A stretch of 64,000 nt of DNA from Pseudisothecium myosuroides (taxonomy: Eukaryota; Streptophyta; Bryopsida; Hypnales; Lembophyllaceae): NCBI GenBank assembly GCA_951799445.1, contig OX637292.1:20215296-20279295 (forward strand), written 5' to 3'. The notes under the pieces are model-generated. The model did not search any database. It saw only the letters and a list, made by a program, of their open reading frames with translations, and was not told the DNA's origin. Of this stretch, positions 37,190-50,007 are shown one piece after another (the stretch's first letter is position 1; each line of letters begins with the position of its first letter). The position numbers were made by a program, and so were the translations under genes.

Positions 37190-37700
37190 TACATGTCGCT
37201 CATGATGAAGACTGCAAGATGAAGACCCCTACTATTTACGCTATTTTGAACTAAGTTATATGACCCACTTGGGGTTACATGCAGTTTACTGTAATCAGAA
37301 AGATTTAGCGAATTCTTGGCCATGGCTTTGATGGAATGGCGAAATGCTATCCAAACAAAATTCAAAAAATTCAACTGGTACACTTGTTGTGGCGTCTGGG
37401 CCTGGTTAGAGTTTGGCGATTTATTGGCAAAAACATTACGCCAATCTGTCTTAGAGGAAACTTTTTGGATTTTTACAGATTGTTCATGTGGAGATTGACT
37501 ACAAGATGAAGACGGGTATTTATGCTATATTTAACTATTTTGATCTATTTGGGTTACATTGTTTATTGTAATGAGAAGGATTTGGTAAATCCCCCACATA
37601 GGCTTAGAAGGAATCGGACAGAATGTTGCCAAAAAAACCTTCGAATTTCGACATTATTTGGCGCTATGTCTTGGCTAGGTTGGTCTTAAAACTAGATGAG
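37190..37700. repeat. Diverged tandem duplication, about 290 bp
   Basis: The block aagatgaagac, then tatttaygctat, gggttaca, ttactgtaat and gga..gg occurs near 37215-37340 and again near 37500-37620. Each copy is followed by sequence containing tggcg and a ggcctggtta / ggctaggtt motif. Mismatches and gaps are frequent. Confidence 0.5.
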
Positions 37701-37999
37701 CTTACATTTCACAATGTCCTCAAACTTCTTGTATTTCATCCTTGCATACCAAATGTAATAGTCAATTGAGAAATAGTCAATCAACCAATCACCAAGTAGA
37801 AGGAAAGATAAACCTAACTCCGCCTTGGTTTGAATGGTCATTGCTTGTCATGCTAGAATCCAAATGCTAAAGAACATTTGGAGGGGCCTAGATTACTTAT
37901 TGTCTATGTTTGGCATGCGTCAATCTGTTTGACAACAACAATACGGATTTTATGAGGTAAGTACATCTAAAATCGTCTAACTTAGCCTTTGAACATGGT

Positions 38000-38480
38000 T
38001 TCTATTATTGATTCCTATAGTTCCAAGATTGTATTTCACCCAAAATACTCTAAAACTATCATCTCTATTACAAAGAGCTATGGTGGAAAAATTCCTTTCT
38101 TATGTATCAAACCATATGATCTAATATTTATAAAAAATTGCAAACGTACAAAGAAATTTTCATAAACTTTGACCATGTTGGTTGTAAAATATTAGTGTTC
38201 AAAGTGAAAAGTAGCAAGGTTTTGAGCACCCCACCATGCTACAATTTTAGACCTTAAATCTTCTTTTAAAAAATCCTACACTATAGAGTTTTAAGTTTTA
38301 AATCTTCATTATGGTGGATAATTCGATTGAAAATCTAGGAGAAAGAAATCAATTTTTTTTTGCTTTCATTTCCTATAATATTGTTAAATAGAAGTAGATA
38401 GATACGAGATGGAAGGGAACTCTAAATCATTCAAAGTTCTAAAATGGCCATTTGAAACATGTCAATCCTAACAATGATAT
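38000..38480. repeat. Truncated relative of the TTAA-element interior
   Basis: Segments such as tagagttttaagttttaaatctt, ggagaa..gattgaaaatctagg and agaagtag..acgagat.gaagg match 27530-27670 inside the 943-bp element. No TTAA ends were found, so it looks truncated. Confidence 0.5.
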
Positions 38481-38695
38481 TGATGTTGAATCCTCAATTC
38501 CATTGTGGGCTCCCCCAAGTCTCTGTAGAAAGTGACCATGCAAAGTACCATTACAATTTTTGATTCCCATCCCCCACATAGTCTCATTATATAAGTTTAG
38601 GCCACAATAATTGTCAACAATAACTTCATCATAGAATCATCTTAATAAACATCTACATAATACATATGGTTCCTGCAATTCAATATTCTTAATCC

Positions 38696-39612
38696 TTAAC
38701 CCCTTAAGTTCCTTGACTATGTTTCCTCCAAAAATGTTCGAAAACTGCCATTTTGAGCACAAGTACCAAATCTTGGAAAAAAAACATTTTTGGACACATG
38801 TAACCATTGAATCTTGTAGTACGCTGGTTTAAAAAGATGTGGAAAAAAATTCAGAATTTTCCACAATGTGGATTGCAAGATATTAGCGTTTGAATTGACA
38901 AAAATGTTTTTTTGGGCCCTACAAAAAAACAGGCAATTGCACTTCACAAGGTCACATTTGTATGAAAAAATATCCAAAATGGTGGTTACTCTTTGGATTC
39001 AATTTTTAGGGCAAGTTGGCTACATGCTTGAAAAATTTCAGATCATTTGGAATAGTACAACATATAGAAAAAAATAGTAAGTAGAAAGAAGTAAATACTA
39101 AATTGTTAAGAAGTTAATTATGGAATTGAAAAAATGACAATCCCAATGGTTGTAATGTTGTAATAAACAATCTACATCCTACAATTTTCTTTTTTTCCCA
39201 AAATATTGAAAATTGAGTGAAATAAACGACTTCAAAGTTTATTTTAGAGTAGAGAATCCGTAACTGCTTGCAAACTAAAATTCCTCATAACTTTTGACTC
39301 ACTATCGAAATGGAATGATTTGAAACTTTCCATATATCTAAATCTAGAAAACCAATTTCAATTTTTTGTTTTTGGAAAAAGTTTTTTTTTTTTATCTGCC
39401 CGGACTGCCCATTTATAAAAAAAATAACATATTAGGCCATAACTTTTGACTTCTATTTCCAAATGTCATGAACTATAGTGTAGATGAAAGATATTCCTCA
39501 TCCCCACCTTCTATTACAATTTCAACCTAAAATATGGAAATCTCTAGTCACACATACCTATCCAAAATTGCTATGTTGCTAAAAAATAGCAAGCTAGTCC
39601 TTTAGGGGTTAA
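38696..39612. mobile_element. TTAA-flanked element, 917 bp
   Basis: It begins TTAACCCCTTAAGTTCC and ends TAGTCCTTTAGGGGTTAA. This uninterrupted copy is the reference for recognising the split copy at 18435-20893. Non-coding. Confidence 0.8.
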
Positions 39613-40477
39613 ATCATAAGCTAAGCCCCTCAGGCTTCATTTTGAGAGAATTAATCATTGATAAAAAATATTTTTTGTATTTTTTTGGAATGTTTCAAAC
39701 CTTACTACTAGCCCCACTTCAAAAGTAAATATGGCTTGCTAAGCATTGCATTTAGGCTACAAAGTCAAAGCACTATTCATTGTTCACTTCCACATACCTC
39801 TACCGTACAAACTTTGGGCAAGCAATAAGACCCATACCCTCCTTCAATTCAAGGAAAATTTTTATTCCTCTTTTGGACTGCCTTCTTGATAAGTGAATGT
39901 CGTTGATCTAAGAATTAGTTTTCATTGGGTCTTATTGACATACAAAAAAAAATCTAGATTTTTTTAATATGTATTCTATAGACATCCTAAAAATAAACTT
40001 TAAATTTTGTTGGTGATTATTATTATTATTATTTTTTTTATCATTTTGGAAAAATAGTCAGCTATTTCTTCAATATTCATGTGATACTTAGATACTATGT
40101 GGACAAATAGTGAGTCATGAGGTAACTTCTCTAGACAAGGCAACCTAATTTCACTATTTTGTGTAGCTATTTTGACTGGAAAAAATGAAAATTTCCTTTA
40201 CAAAAAATACTCAACCATGTCTCTTTCTTGTAGCCAAATGATAAAAAAAAATTGTGCATAAAAAAACACTGATGATTAATGATGCTCAACTCTCATGTAC
40301 CAACCGTGTACATTTTAGGCCCAGAATCTTGATGACAGGATTGGGAATCCGATGTTCTTATCGGATGCAGATAAGCATTCCAGAGGCCAGCCTGTGGTTT
40401 AATTGGGCCCCATTGTGGGCCCCACCCCCACCTCTGCATCCTTGTTGTTGCTGGGTGAGTAGGTGCTCTGCACCTGG

Positions 40478-40554
40478 ACATGTCGAACCAAGCTCAGTTG
40501 GTAGGGCGATTCTTATTTGATTCAGATTCTCAATTCAATTCTCACTTGGGAGGG
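40478..40554 (+). repeat. tRNA-like (SINE head) segment
   Basis: The stretch accaagctcagttggtaggg resembles a tRNA A box (TAGCTCAGTTGGTAGAGCG). About 35 bases later, caattcaattctcacttgg resembles a degenerate B box. Spacing suits an internal Pol III promoter. It does not fold into a complete tRNA cloverleaf by inspection. It abuts the MITE that starts at 40555. Confidence 0.4.
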
Positions 40555-40812
40555 CGCTAAATGTTGCCTTCGAAGGTGGGCCCTGCGGGCCGAATTTACC
40601 TTGGGGAAAATGCAGGAATTTTTTATTTGCCACAATTTTATTTTTTTTCTTAAATTTTGAATTCATATTTGCAATCAGAAACCCCAAATTAGCTGGGAGG
40701 GGTCTACAACATACCCAAGAACGGCACCAAATAGGGGGCTCTTTTTTTACTTTTGCCCTGGAGAATCCCAAATTTACCCTGCTGGGCCCACATTCGAAGG
40801 CAACATTTAGCG
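40555..40812. mobile_element. MITE with about 45-bp inverted ends
   Basis: The left end is CGCTAAATGTTGCCTTCGAA, continuing ggtgggccctgc. The right end, read inward, is CGCTAAATGTTGCCTTCGAA, continuing tgtgggcccagc. The interior is AT-rich and non-coding. Target duplications are not clear. Confidence 0.75.
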
Positions 40813-41003
40813 TCTTGCTCTCACTTGACTGTGCCCTGCTTGCACATGCTAACCCTAAAAATAGTCACTTCATGTTGGACAACAAAACTAATGATTGGTA
40901 TGGTGATGGCCACTTCAGTTGCAAGATTCTCCTATTTCTTTTCCATTTTGAGGAATTAGGTGAGATTCCCAAACTTCCAACGCAGCCCCATGACCAAGGT
41001 ACC

Positions 41004-42648
41004 GTACGGGGCCCGGGGGGGCTTGACCCCTCTATTGCCCCGATGGTGGATGACGGAGGGATGGGGGTCTGTTCCCCTCCGTCATCCACCCGACCTGCCC
41101 AAGCAAAGTCTGCCCGGTTGACTCTGCCTCCACCCGCTCCGACCTCCTCTCGCCTCCGACCCCCGAGGTTCTCACTCTTCCCCGGAGACCGCCTGTCGTC
41201 CTCTCCTCCGAATGCTGGTCGTCATCAAGCTGCAAGATTTCTGAAGGTAAGCACTTCTCTACTTTTGCTCGGAGACCTCCTGGCATCCTCCTTCTGCCGT
41301 CCCTCTCCTCAAAACGTCAACGCATTTTTGCCATGGAGTTTACAAATACACTGATGTGCAAGCAACAGAAGCACTTGGCCTCCTTCTAGCTTGCCAATGC
41401 AAAATTCATACTTTCTTTGAGAAAACAGGTAACAAAAAAATATGCAAATTCCTCTCAAAACATTAGTTTGGGAAGGAATTCGTCAAAACTTAGACCTATA
41501 TATTTTAGTGGGAGTCAATTACTTTCAAACGGCTCGAATTTACATCTGATGATGTCCATTATTAATTAAAACTTGGGCACATATTAAGAAATTGAGGTAC
41601 ATTTTCTGCAAGGCTCCCTTCACTTGAACAATGTAAACTTGTTATAAGAATCTGTTGGATTAGAAGGGCCGGTTGATTTCATGATCCCGGAGGCAAATTT
41701 TTTGTGGTTGCTACAGATGATTTTATTTTCACGTTTTGATAGATGATTTGATCATGCTTCCAGTTCATTTGAATATTCTCCATTTCTTCATCTTCATGAG
41801 TCCTATACTTGGGGTGGCAGTTGGTCATGAAAACATCTTCATAAGCGAGTCCTATACTTAGAGTAAAGTTTCGATCTTGAGTGGCAGTTTGTGATGTCCT
41901 CATTGCAGTTGATGAAATCTACGCAAGCTGCACTCATGAAGGCTCCACTTCCAGCACTAAGAGTAATATTGGATAATTACACAACAATATAATTGGAGTT
42001 ATGCCCATTGGGCCTTGCAGATTTCAGTTACAGACGATATGGAATGAGACCAGCCACAATCCGAAGCAATAATATCATTTTGTTTTGTTTTGCTTGCATT
42101 CTTGCCATCACTGTGAACGAAGACTACGGTATTTGATGCTACAATGTAAGGGCGAGCAAGCTGTGTCTTCCAGTTTCATAGCACTCACCACACAACCAAA
42201 GCATTCACCACGCAGCTAAAGCTTAAAACACACAAACATCACTGAACAAGAATCCTTCAAAATTCAGATCCGACTTTGCCGCAGATCCACCTTTCAAGGA
42301 GCCTCAGCAAAACTGAAAACACCTCTCCGAGATACCATCAAAATGCAGTAATCAAGCTTTTTCTTAAAACATTTCAACAATAGATTTAAAAAAGAAGTGC
42401 TTACCTTCAGAAATCTTGCAGCTTGATGACGATCAGCATTCGGAGGAGAGGACGACAGGCGGTCTCCGGGGAAGAGTGAGAACCTCGGGGGGTCGGAGGC
42501 GAAGGAGGTCGGAGCGGGTGGAGGCAGAGTCAACCGGGCAGACTTTGCTTGGGCAGGTCGGGTGGATGACGGAGGGGAACAGACCCCCATCCCTCCGTCA
42601 TCCACCATCGGGGCAATAGAGGGGTCAATCCCCCCTGGGCCCACGTAC
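41004..42648. mobile_element. GC-rich long-TIR element (MULE-like)
   Basis: The terminal inverted repeats are 41004-41258 and 42393-42648, about 255 bp each and nearly identical. They are far GC-richer than the AT-rich interior and flanks. The ends are about CGTACGGGGCCCGGGGGG and CGTACGTGGGCCCAGGGG. Each TIR carries a palindrome (gatggtggatgacggaggg...ccctccgtcatcc), a CT-rich part, and ends near aagatttctgaaggtaagca, which contains a good 5' splice site. Long TIRs suggest a Mutator-like element. No clear 9-bp target duplication and no transposase were seen. ORFs in the TIRs are not conserved proteins. Confidence 0.75.
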
Positions 42649-44488
42649 GTGTAGGTCAGTTTCGTAAATAACTCAGGAAAATTTGGAAAATGCCGAAAAT
42701 TTGGAAAATTGTACAACTATTTCTGAAAATCTGAAAAATTTCATTGTTGCTAATTCTGAACATCTAAAAATTATTCTTGAGAAAATTTAGAAAAAAGGAC
42801 ACATTCATGCATGAATAGAACAAATCAATCCAAAATTAGGATTGTCTAAAATTTATTTATTTTTAAAATGCTGAAAGTAAAGAAATCCAAATACAGCTGC
42901 CGAACTGTCGAACTTCCAAAACTAAACTATTTCGGCCACAATGTGCCGAAACTAACTTGCGTGTACGGTAGTCACCCAAATTGCTTTGATTATCAAACCA
43001 ATAGGTCTATTCTTTGTTTTTACAATGAACAATGAAGTCATCTATTGCCCACGTTTTGGCATCAACGTCCTTTAGAAGTTTTTAATGTTGATCCCCATGA
43101 GCATCTCGACAATACAATGAAAGCTCATCTCATCAAAACATGGGTCCCTTTCTATAATAATAAGAAACCACGCGTAATTCCGACTCCCGTTTGAAGTGCG
43201 GAAGGACCCCTATTTTGAAAGGGAAATTGAAGAAGGAAGATACACAAAATGGTTAGTCGTAGAAGGACAACTTTGAGGTAGAGTTGGGGGTCATTTGGGG
43301 GTAAGGAATGTCTCTATTTATAGTGATGTTGAGGGAAGAGCTTATAAAGGGTGGTTTTTTGTATATTTTTCTTTTAACTTCTTCTTTATGACTTGATTTA
43401 ATACTGCAAGCGTCATTTCTTGATGTACATTTTTGTTCCATATGTGCAATTCACTTTGGTGATTTTGGGGAAGCTTTCAAAGAGAATATTCAGAACTTGT
43501 TATTTTTTTGGTGCATTGAATAAAATTTAAAAATATAAATTTAAAAAAATAAATTCAACCACACAAAAATATACGAGACCACTTTGGCAATGTATAATAG
43601 CTTAAGTGACATTGAAGATTGCAAGATGGTAACATTTGAAGTGAGAGGGGGAAAAATTAAGCTTTGCCCAATAAGTTCGACAAACTTTAAGCCCATTTGT
43701 AGTAAATTTTTTGATCTATTCAAAATTGAATTACTACAACATTGAGTACTACGTCCTGTTGAATATAGGCATACAAAATTTCAAAAGCAAATGAGGGGTC
43801 CGCCTTACTCCAAATCACTGTGCAATACAAGAAGGTCAAGTAAGTTAGCAATAATATTCTACTTGTTTTTTTTATACCTATTACGTGTCAAAATTTTGTA
43901 CTAATTTATTTAAAATTGACTATAAAAGAATCTATCCAAATTTACAATACTTTGTTCATCAAGCAATTGGTACATCAAAGGTTAACTTCTAACAACCTGC
44001 AAGACTTGATTCTATTATGTAAAAGCAAAAAGAATCTCCATTTCTAATCCAACAAACTCTTTAAAGAAAAAAAGATAGAATTTACTAGAGTTGCCAGAAT
44101 AGACAAATATACAATTTTATGAGGCCCAATAAAACCATGTGGAAAATCCTAATTTCAATTGTGCATTTTTTACTAAAAAAATTGATGTCTATTTAATTTT
44201 TATTTAACAAATGATGCTCTTGAAGATAATTGTCCCTATGAGGGATAATTACAAATTTGGATAATTTTCTAAAAACTAAAATTTGAAGATTGAGGATGAA
44301 ATGATAGCTAAAACATGATTATCTAATTGAGATAATGATTTAGTTGCAATACAAAATATCATGATATCAAGATTTCAATCAAAATTAATAACATTCTTAA
44401 ATTTGCCAAAAATATTAAAATGTCTATAGTAGGTGCAGTAAATGTCAATTATGTTAAATCATTAATATTCACTGTTTTGTTTTGACAT
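42649..44488. other. Intergenic AT-rich spacer
   Basis: No gene or clear repeat was recognised. Confidence 0.4.
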
Positions 44489-45433
44489 TTAATTCCTCAA
44501 GAAATTTGATGTTTTTTGGCCTAAAATTGCTTCAAGATACTCAAATCCAAAGCAAGGCTAAAATCTTCATCTATATTTACTCATTAACAAATCCAACCCT
44601 AGGATCTTTTACTTAACATGTTAGAGTATACACTTCTAAATTTTTAGAATGAAAAACCTTACCAATTGCAAGCTCATAATGCTTGAATTTCAAAAATGGT
44701 TAGGGTTCAATTCTTCCCAAATGGTTAGGATTCATCTTTCAACTTTTAAACAAAAATGTGTAGATCCTGCAACTTGCAACTTTCCATAATATATTGAAGA
44801 AATAAGTTGGAAATACATATAAAAAATTTCAACAAAAAATATTTCATATTCATACTTGAGAAAAATAGTGAGTAGAACAAAGAAGAGTATGATTTAAAAT
44901 ACTAAATTTTTAAGAATTTCATTATATGGAATTGAAAATTTTCAATCCCAAAGGTTGTAATGTTTTAATATACAATCTACCGTACATCCAATGCTTTTAT
45001 TTATTTTTTTAAATATTGAAAATTTGAGTCAAATAAAGGACTTCAAAGTTTATTTTAGAGTAGAGATTCTATAATTTTCCGCAAACTAAAATTCTTCATA
45101 ACTTTCAGCTTATTAATCAAAATGGAATGATTCAAAGCTTTCTATGTATATATAGATCTAAAGAATCAAATTCAAATTTTTATTTCTTAAGAAAATGATT
45201 TTGTTTAGTTGCTCGGACTGGCTGCTAAGCAATAGAAACTGGTAAAACTAAAGATCATACAATAACTTTTTAACCATGTAGTCAAAAATTATGAAAATTG
45301 TTGCACCTTAAAACTACTCCTTGACCACATGTTGTTTAAAAATTTCAAAGAAAAAACTAAAAATTCCATTCACAGTGAACTGCCTAAAATTGCCATGTTG
45401 CCCCCAAATGTTGTTTGGTCCTTTAGGGGTTAA
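44489..45433. mobile_element. TTAA-flanked element, 945 bp
   Basis: The left end is TTAATTCCTCAAGAAATTTG (diverged) and the right end is GGTCCTTTAGGGGTTAA. The right half (cttcataacttt, gattcaaagctttc, aaaagttatgaaaattgttg) matches the arm of the fold-back element at 19500-19860. The left half resembles 18440-18620 more weakly. Non-coding. Confidence 0.7.
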
Positions 45434-46469
45434 GGATTGTCCACCCATAATCATCAATGTTTAAAATGCAAAACCTACATTTAGACCGAAAAATGACATT
45501 AAAACCTAGGTAGTAATTATACAAATTGTACACAACTAAATCATATGAGGGTACTAGATTTTCAATTTCAATTTTGATACACCAACATATAATTTTTTTT
45601 AATTTCATAATTAATTCAGACGGAATCTAAATAGCACATGCTAAAGTGCATTGAAACCCTCTTCAGCACTTATCAATAAGAGCCAATAATTTAAATTTAA
45701 TAATAATTATGCTCCATTTCTATAAAATGATTATTCATGCAATTTCGCTTATATTAGCTTGCTATGCTAATAGATATGCAGATTCGTATGCAAATCAAAT
45801 TTCATCTATAACATTGTGCACAAGTAATACCATAATTAGTAGTCAAAATTGGCAAAAAGATTTCTAAATACAAATGTAAATGTTTTTTATTTTTTTTCTA
45901 CGTTTTCTTTGTATAGGAAGAAGGAAATCTTAACTTGCATAATATTTCTATTTGTAGCATTTGACAAACCTCTTTTTTTTTTATAGAAAATAACTGAATA
46001 AGATCCCAACTTTGACCTTTGGATAAGAGCTAGGACTATATTGCTCTCCTCCAACCGCCTAAATCATTTTATTTCCTTTTTTCTAAAGGATTCACTAGGC
46101 CATTGTATTTGAAGGTCTAAGAAGCCCAATTTTGAGCAAGATAAAATACATCCAAAAATTTGCAAAATGGAAACATATTCTATTTTCATGATGTTGTATT
46201 TCAAGAGTACAGTAAGAAATAAATGCTAAAATGACATCCAAATGAAGAACATTAATTGTTCGGTTTTTAATTCAATGGCGTATGTCCTACTATATTTCAG
46301 TACATAATTTTTATTCTAAGAATTAAATACAATCCTATATATACAGTTCTTCATAGACCTTTAACATTATAAGTCCAAAACAACCCCAAAGTAGCAAATG
46401 GAAGACTTTTGAGATTAGTGTAGAAATGAAGACTACACCTATTGTTCCATAAATTAGATGTTTTTTGGC

Positions 46470-46735
46470 AAAGTACCTTGGTCGTAGGCTAGGGAGAATT
46501 ATCCCCCTCATTGCTCTTGTCAAGGCTAAATGCAAGAAAATGCCCCCTATTTTGTGTAGTGGTTTTTGTATTTCTTTACCTTTCTCAAATAATTTAGGAC
46601 CTCTGATTGCAAATATATATGAATTCAAAATTTGCAAATATTATCATGTGCTGCAAATGAAAAATTCAAGTGTTTTTTCCAAAGGTAAAAATTGGGGCTA
46701 TGAGGGGTCAATTCACCTTGGCCCTTAGTCATAGG
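46470..46735. repeat. Degenerate MITE-like repeat
   Basis: The interior (aattcaaaatttgcaaatat, then a caaaggtaaaaattggg-type end) resembles the MITE at 40555-40812 in reverse orientation. Weak inverted ends pair gaattatccccctcattgctc with gaattgacccctcatagcccc. Boundaries are approximate. Confidence 0.35.
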
Positions 46736-47639
46736 TCTTGTTTTTTCAAGGTTAAGGGGTAAACCGGGAAGGATGGGCCATAACCATTGATTTCAAGCCT
46801 CATTGTCTCACTCTATTTGCTACCATTTTGCAACTAGATATGAATGAAAAAAATTATATTTATTTTGAAGATTTGGGGTTATATGTCTACTGCATGTAAA
46901 TGACAAAATTTTCAATTTTTTTCAATTTTTTTTTCAATTACTAAGAATTTATCAAGAAAAAAAATGAAAAAAAATTCATATCAAATACAAAATATACTCA
47001 AAAAATCTAAAAATTTCACCACAAATGTATAATACAATTTATAACATAATGGGATAAACCAAAGTTATTGTATCATTTAAAATTAGAAAATAAAAAAATC
47101 ATGGTTATAGGTCTAAAGTTCATATTGCTATAAAATATTGAAATTTGAAAAAAATTCAATTGTGTGGTTGGCCATATTTGCAATCAGTTGGTTACAATCT
47201 ACAGTAGAGCATTTAAAAAAAACCCTGACAAAATACCCCACATGAGGAGAAGGATGATGCATTTGAAAGTTTGGAAGAGTTTCGTATACCTTAAACTGGA
47301 TGCAGTGGTGGAAAATTCTCTACTACTGTACTTTCAGGTCAGATTCAACACTTGCATGTCTAAATAATTTATTTTGGCATTTGGACAATTTGGCAGCGTG
47401 ATCAAATTTTCTTGATTTTTGGCACATAAGTCTTTGTTCTTCCTAATTTTTGGACACTCCTCACTGAGATAATGTTTTTTTTTCTATTCATGTGTAAGTG
47501 TGTTCCTTTTTTTAAAATTTGGAATAATTTAGAAAATTTAGAAATGGCAACAATGAAATTTTCTCAAAATTTCAGAAGTACAGTCGGTCGTACAATTTTT
47601 CATATTTTAGATATGCTCCAATTTTCCCCTAATTATTGA

Positions 47640-48100
47640 AGAAACTGACTTACACGTAGGGTAACGCTGCAGCTCGAAATCCACCTGCTGTGCAGGGCGT
47701 GGCGTGGGGAGGAGCCACCACCCTGCAAAGCGCCCCGGCAATTTCGGGATGGGCCAGTCACACCCAGCCACCTGTTCAGGCCGATGGCGGATGGCGGGGC
47801 CGGTACGCAGCACCGCCATTATTAGACTTTGGCTGTTAGACGTCAGTTCCCTTACCCACCATGCATGCATGGCCTCATCAGTCAAATCTTGCCGCCATTT
47901 CTCTCAAGCTCCGTCACTTCTTACAAGCGTTACATTTCATGCGCATCAGACAGACGTGCCCACGGAAAATTTCACAGGCAAACAGTCAGTCGATCGCCAC
48001 TTGTGATTACTTCCAGGTTTCGAATTTGCAATTTAGGCTTAAACCACTCACCCGATTCAAGTCAGGCATTCGATCAGACACCAGCAGCAATCTTTGCAAA
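47640..48100 (+). promoter_or_regulatory. RPB11 upstream region
   Basis: GC content rises sharply here relative to the spacer, up to the RPB11 start. It is likely promoter plus 5' leader. The ORFs on both strands have no recognisable protein features. No TATA box was identified with confidence. Confidence 0.4.
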
Positions 48101-50007
48101 ATGAATGCTCCCGATCGGTACGATCGCTTCGTGGTGCCCGAGGGCGATAAAAAGTAAGTCCAGTTTGACAATCACAAATCGTCGTTGAATCCCACATTCG
48201 TAATGCGACGCAATTAATTCGTGGTGTCTTGCATTGGAATTATCGACGAAAGTGCAGGCTAATCAATCTGTGAAATTCGAGTTTCAATCGGCTGTTTGCA
48301 GAGTGGGATACGAGAGGGACTTGAAAGTGCTGAATGCGGCCACTTTTACGGTTCAGCGGGAGGATCACACCATCGGAAACGTTCTCCGCATGTATGTATG
48401 AGCACTGCGTACTCGCCCTGCTTCGTGATTATTGATGCGGCGGTGTGGTTCTTGAGAATATCATGTATCAATTAATGAGGGTTAATTCAATTTTTGTGGA
48501 GAATTTTGATTTGCATGGGACGGTATCTGGGGTTTTGGGTGGGTATAGTTAAGGGAGATTCTATAAGCATTGTATGTGATTTGAAAGTCATGTTCTGGGA
48601 TTATTGACTCTATCCACTGCAGAAATTTGTAGAGAGACTCGTTCACTTGTCAAGAAGTTATTATAAGGAGTTCTGTAGCATTCTGAAAATCAATATTTGT
48701 GGTAGTAGTAAATTAAAGCAGTAGTGCATGGCACGCCTTGTGTGCGCCCATTCCCTAGGGTTTGGTGATAGAATTGAAGATGTCATATGCGAAATTGAGA
48801 GTATTCAAAATCAAAGACACCAGGATGTTCAACAACAGCAGCTCGTTTCCTGCTGGGTGCACGACAATGTGCATTGAACACAACAAATTAAACTGCAGGG
48901 TGCGCAGTGTACAATGCACTGTGTTGCCCTCATATTGCCAATTCTTAAAAGGACCGTGATTGTTCCTCGTGTTTTTTCTCAAGAATTTTGATAAGGGATT
49001 TCGTTTGGTCGATTTTTATTTATTTTTAATATGTAATGTTGTTCTTTGATCGATTCTGGAATAAAGTTTGGCCCCATCTGAATTATAATTTCATCATACG
49101 ATCAATAGATGAATTGTTGTTTTTCAAACTGATTCTGGATTGTCTGCAAGAGCTGCTACAGGCAACTGCATCGTGACCCAAATGTGTTGTTCGCTGGGTA
49201 CAAGCTGCCGCATCCCCTTGAATACAAGATTGTGGTGAAGGTTAGTTGACGTTTCTCAACTCAATACCACACTCAGAGCAGTCCGTCCTCCTGTTGAGCT
49301 AGGTCTATCAATGGATATATCACTAGTGCAATTTCAAGTTGCAAATCCCCTGTTGAAACGCTGAACAAATTAAAGCATCAATATGACAATATTGGCATGA
49401 TATTTTTACCGGGATTCAACCTCACGCCTGGTTGAAACAACACCCTGGCTACTGTTGTACTCATATTATTTAATGCTATTTCAACAAGGAGTTTGCACAT
49501 GCATGATTGTGTCAGGGGTGTCAATACATACTGCTCTGACTCCAGAGATTTGTTATTTCACGGTTTGATGCTTAGTTTAATTATTTTAGAATTGAATTCG
49601 ATGCATACGTCGTAGGTTGGGTACAGTAATTCCTTGAATATATTAATATTTGCCTCTCCCAATCTCTGGCACGAAGAGTCAAGCTTTCTGGTGAGTCTAT
49701 ACTGATCGTGGTCTTTTGATAACTACAGATTCAAACGACCAGCCAATCCTCCCCAATGCAGGCTTACAACATGGCCATCACTGATTTGACCAAGGAGCTA
49801 GACCATCTTAAAACCGCCTTCGAGGTGCTCATTGCAAGCCTTCAGAACACTCATAATTGTTATTTGTATAATTAGACCTTAATTTTCATCAAGATAGGGA
49901 CGTTTTTTTCATAATTCAGATATGTTAATGGAGCACTAACAGGGCTCAAACTTCACACTTTGTGTTTGCAGCAAGAGACCAGCCAGAAACAAGCGGAGTA
50001 TTACTAA
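48101..50007 (+). CDS. RPB11: RNA polymerase II subunit RPB11
   Basis: Five exons: 48101-48153, 48302-48391, 49162-49240, 49729-49824 and 49972-50007, giving 117 aa. RPB11 pairs with RPB3 and forms part of the assembly platform of nuclear RNA polymerase II. The protein opens [18 protein letters not shown]. The central block [20 protein letters not shown], then [18 protein letters not shown], is the alpha-subunit-like dimerisation fold (RNA_pol_L). It ends [20 protein letters not shown] plus a coiled C-terminal helix. Length and start agree with plant RPB11 (about 116 aa). All introns are GT-AG and phases close in frame. Confidence 0.97.

Noticed and set aside
40815..41354. 179-codon plus-strand ORF
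   Set aside because: It lies across the GC-rich terminal inverted repeat, and its Pro/Ser/Arg-rich peptide is repeated by the other TIR at 42294-42716. Treated as transposon sequence, not a gene.
47604..48157. Several overlapping ORFs before RPB11
   Set aside because: They sit in the GC-rich promoter and leader and end in or out of frame with RPB11, without conserved motifs.
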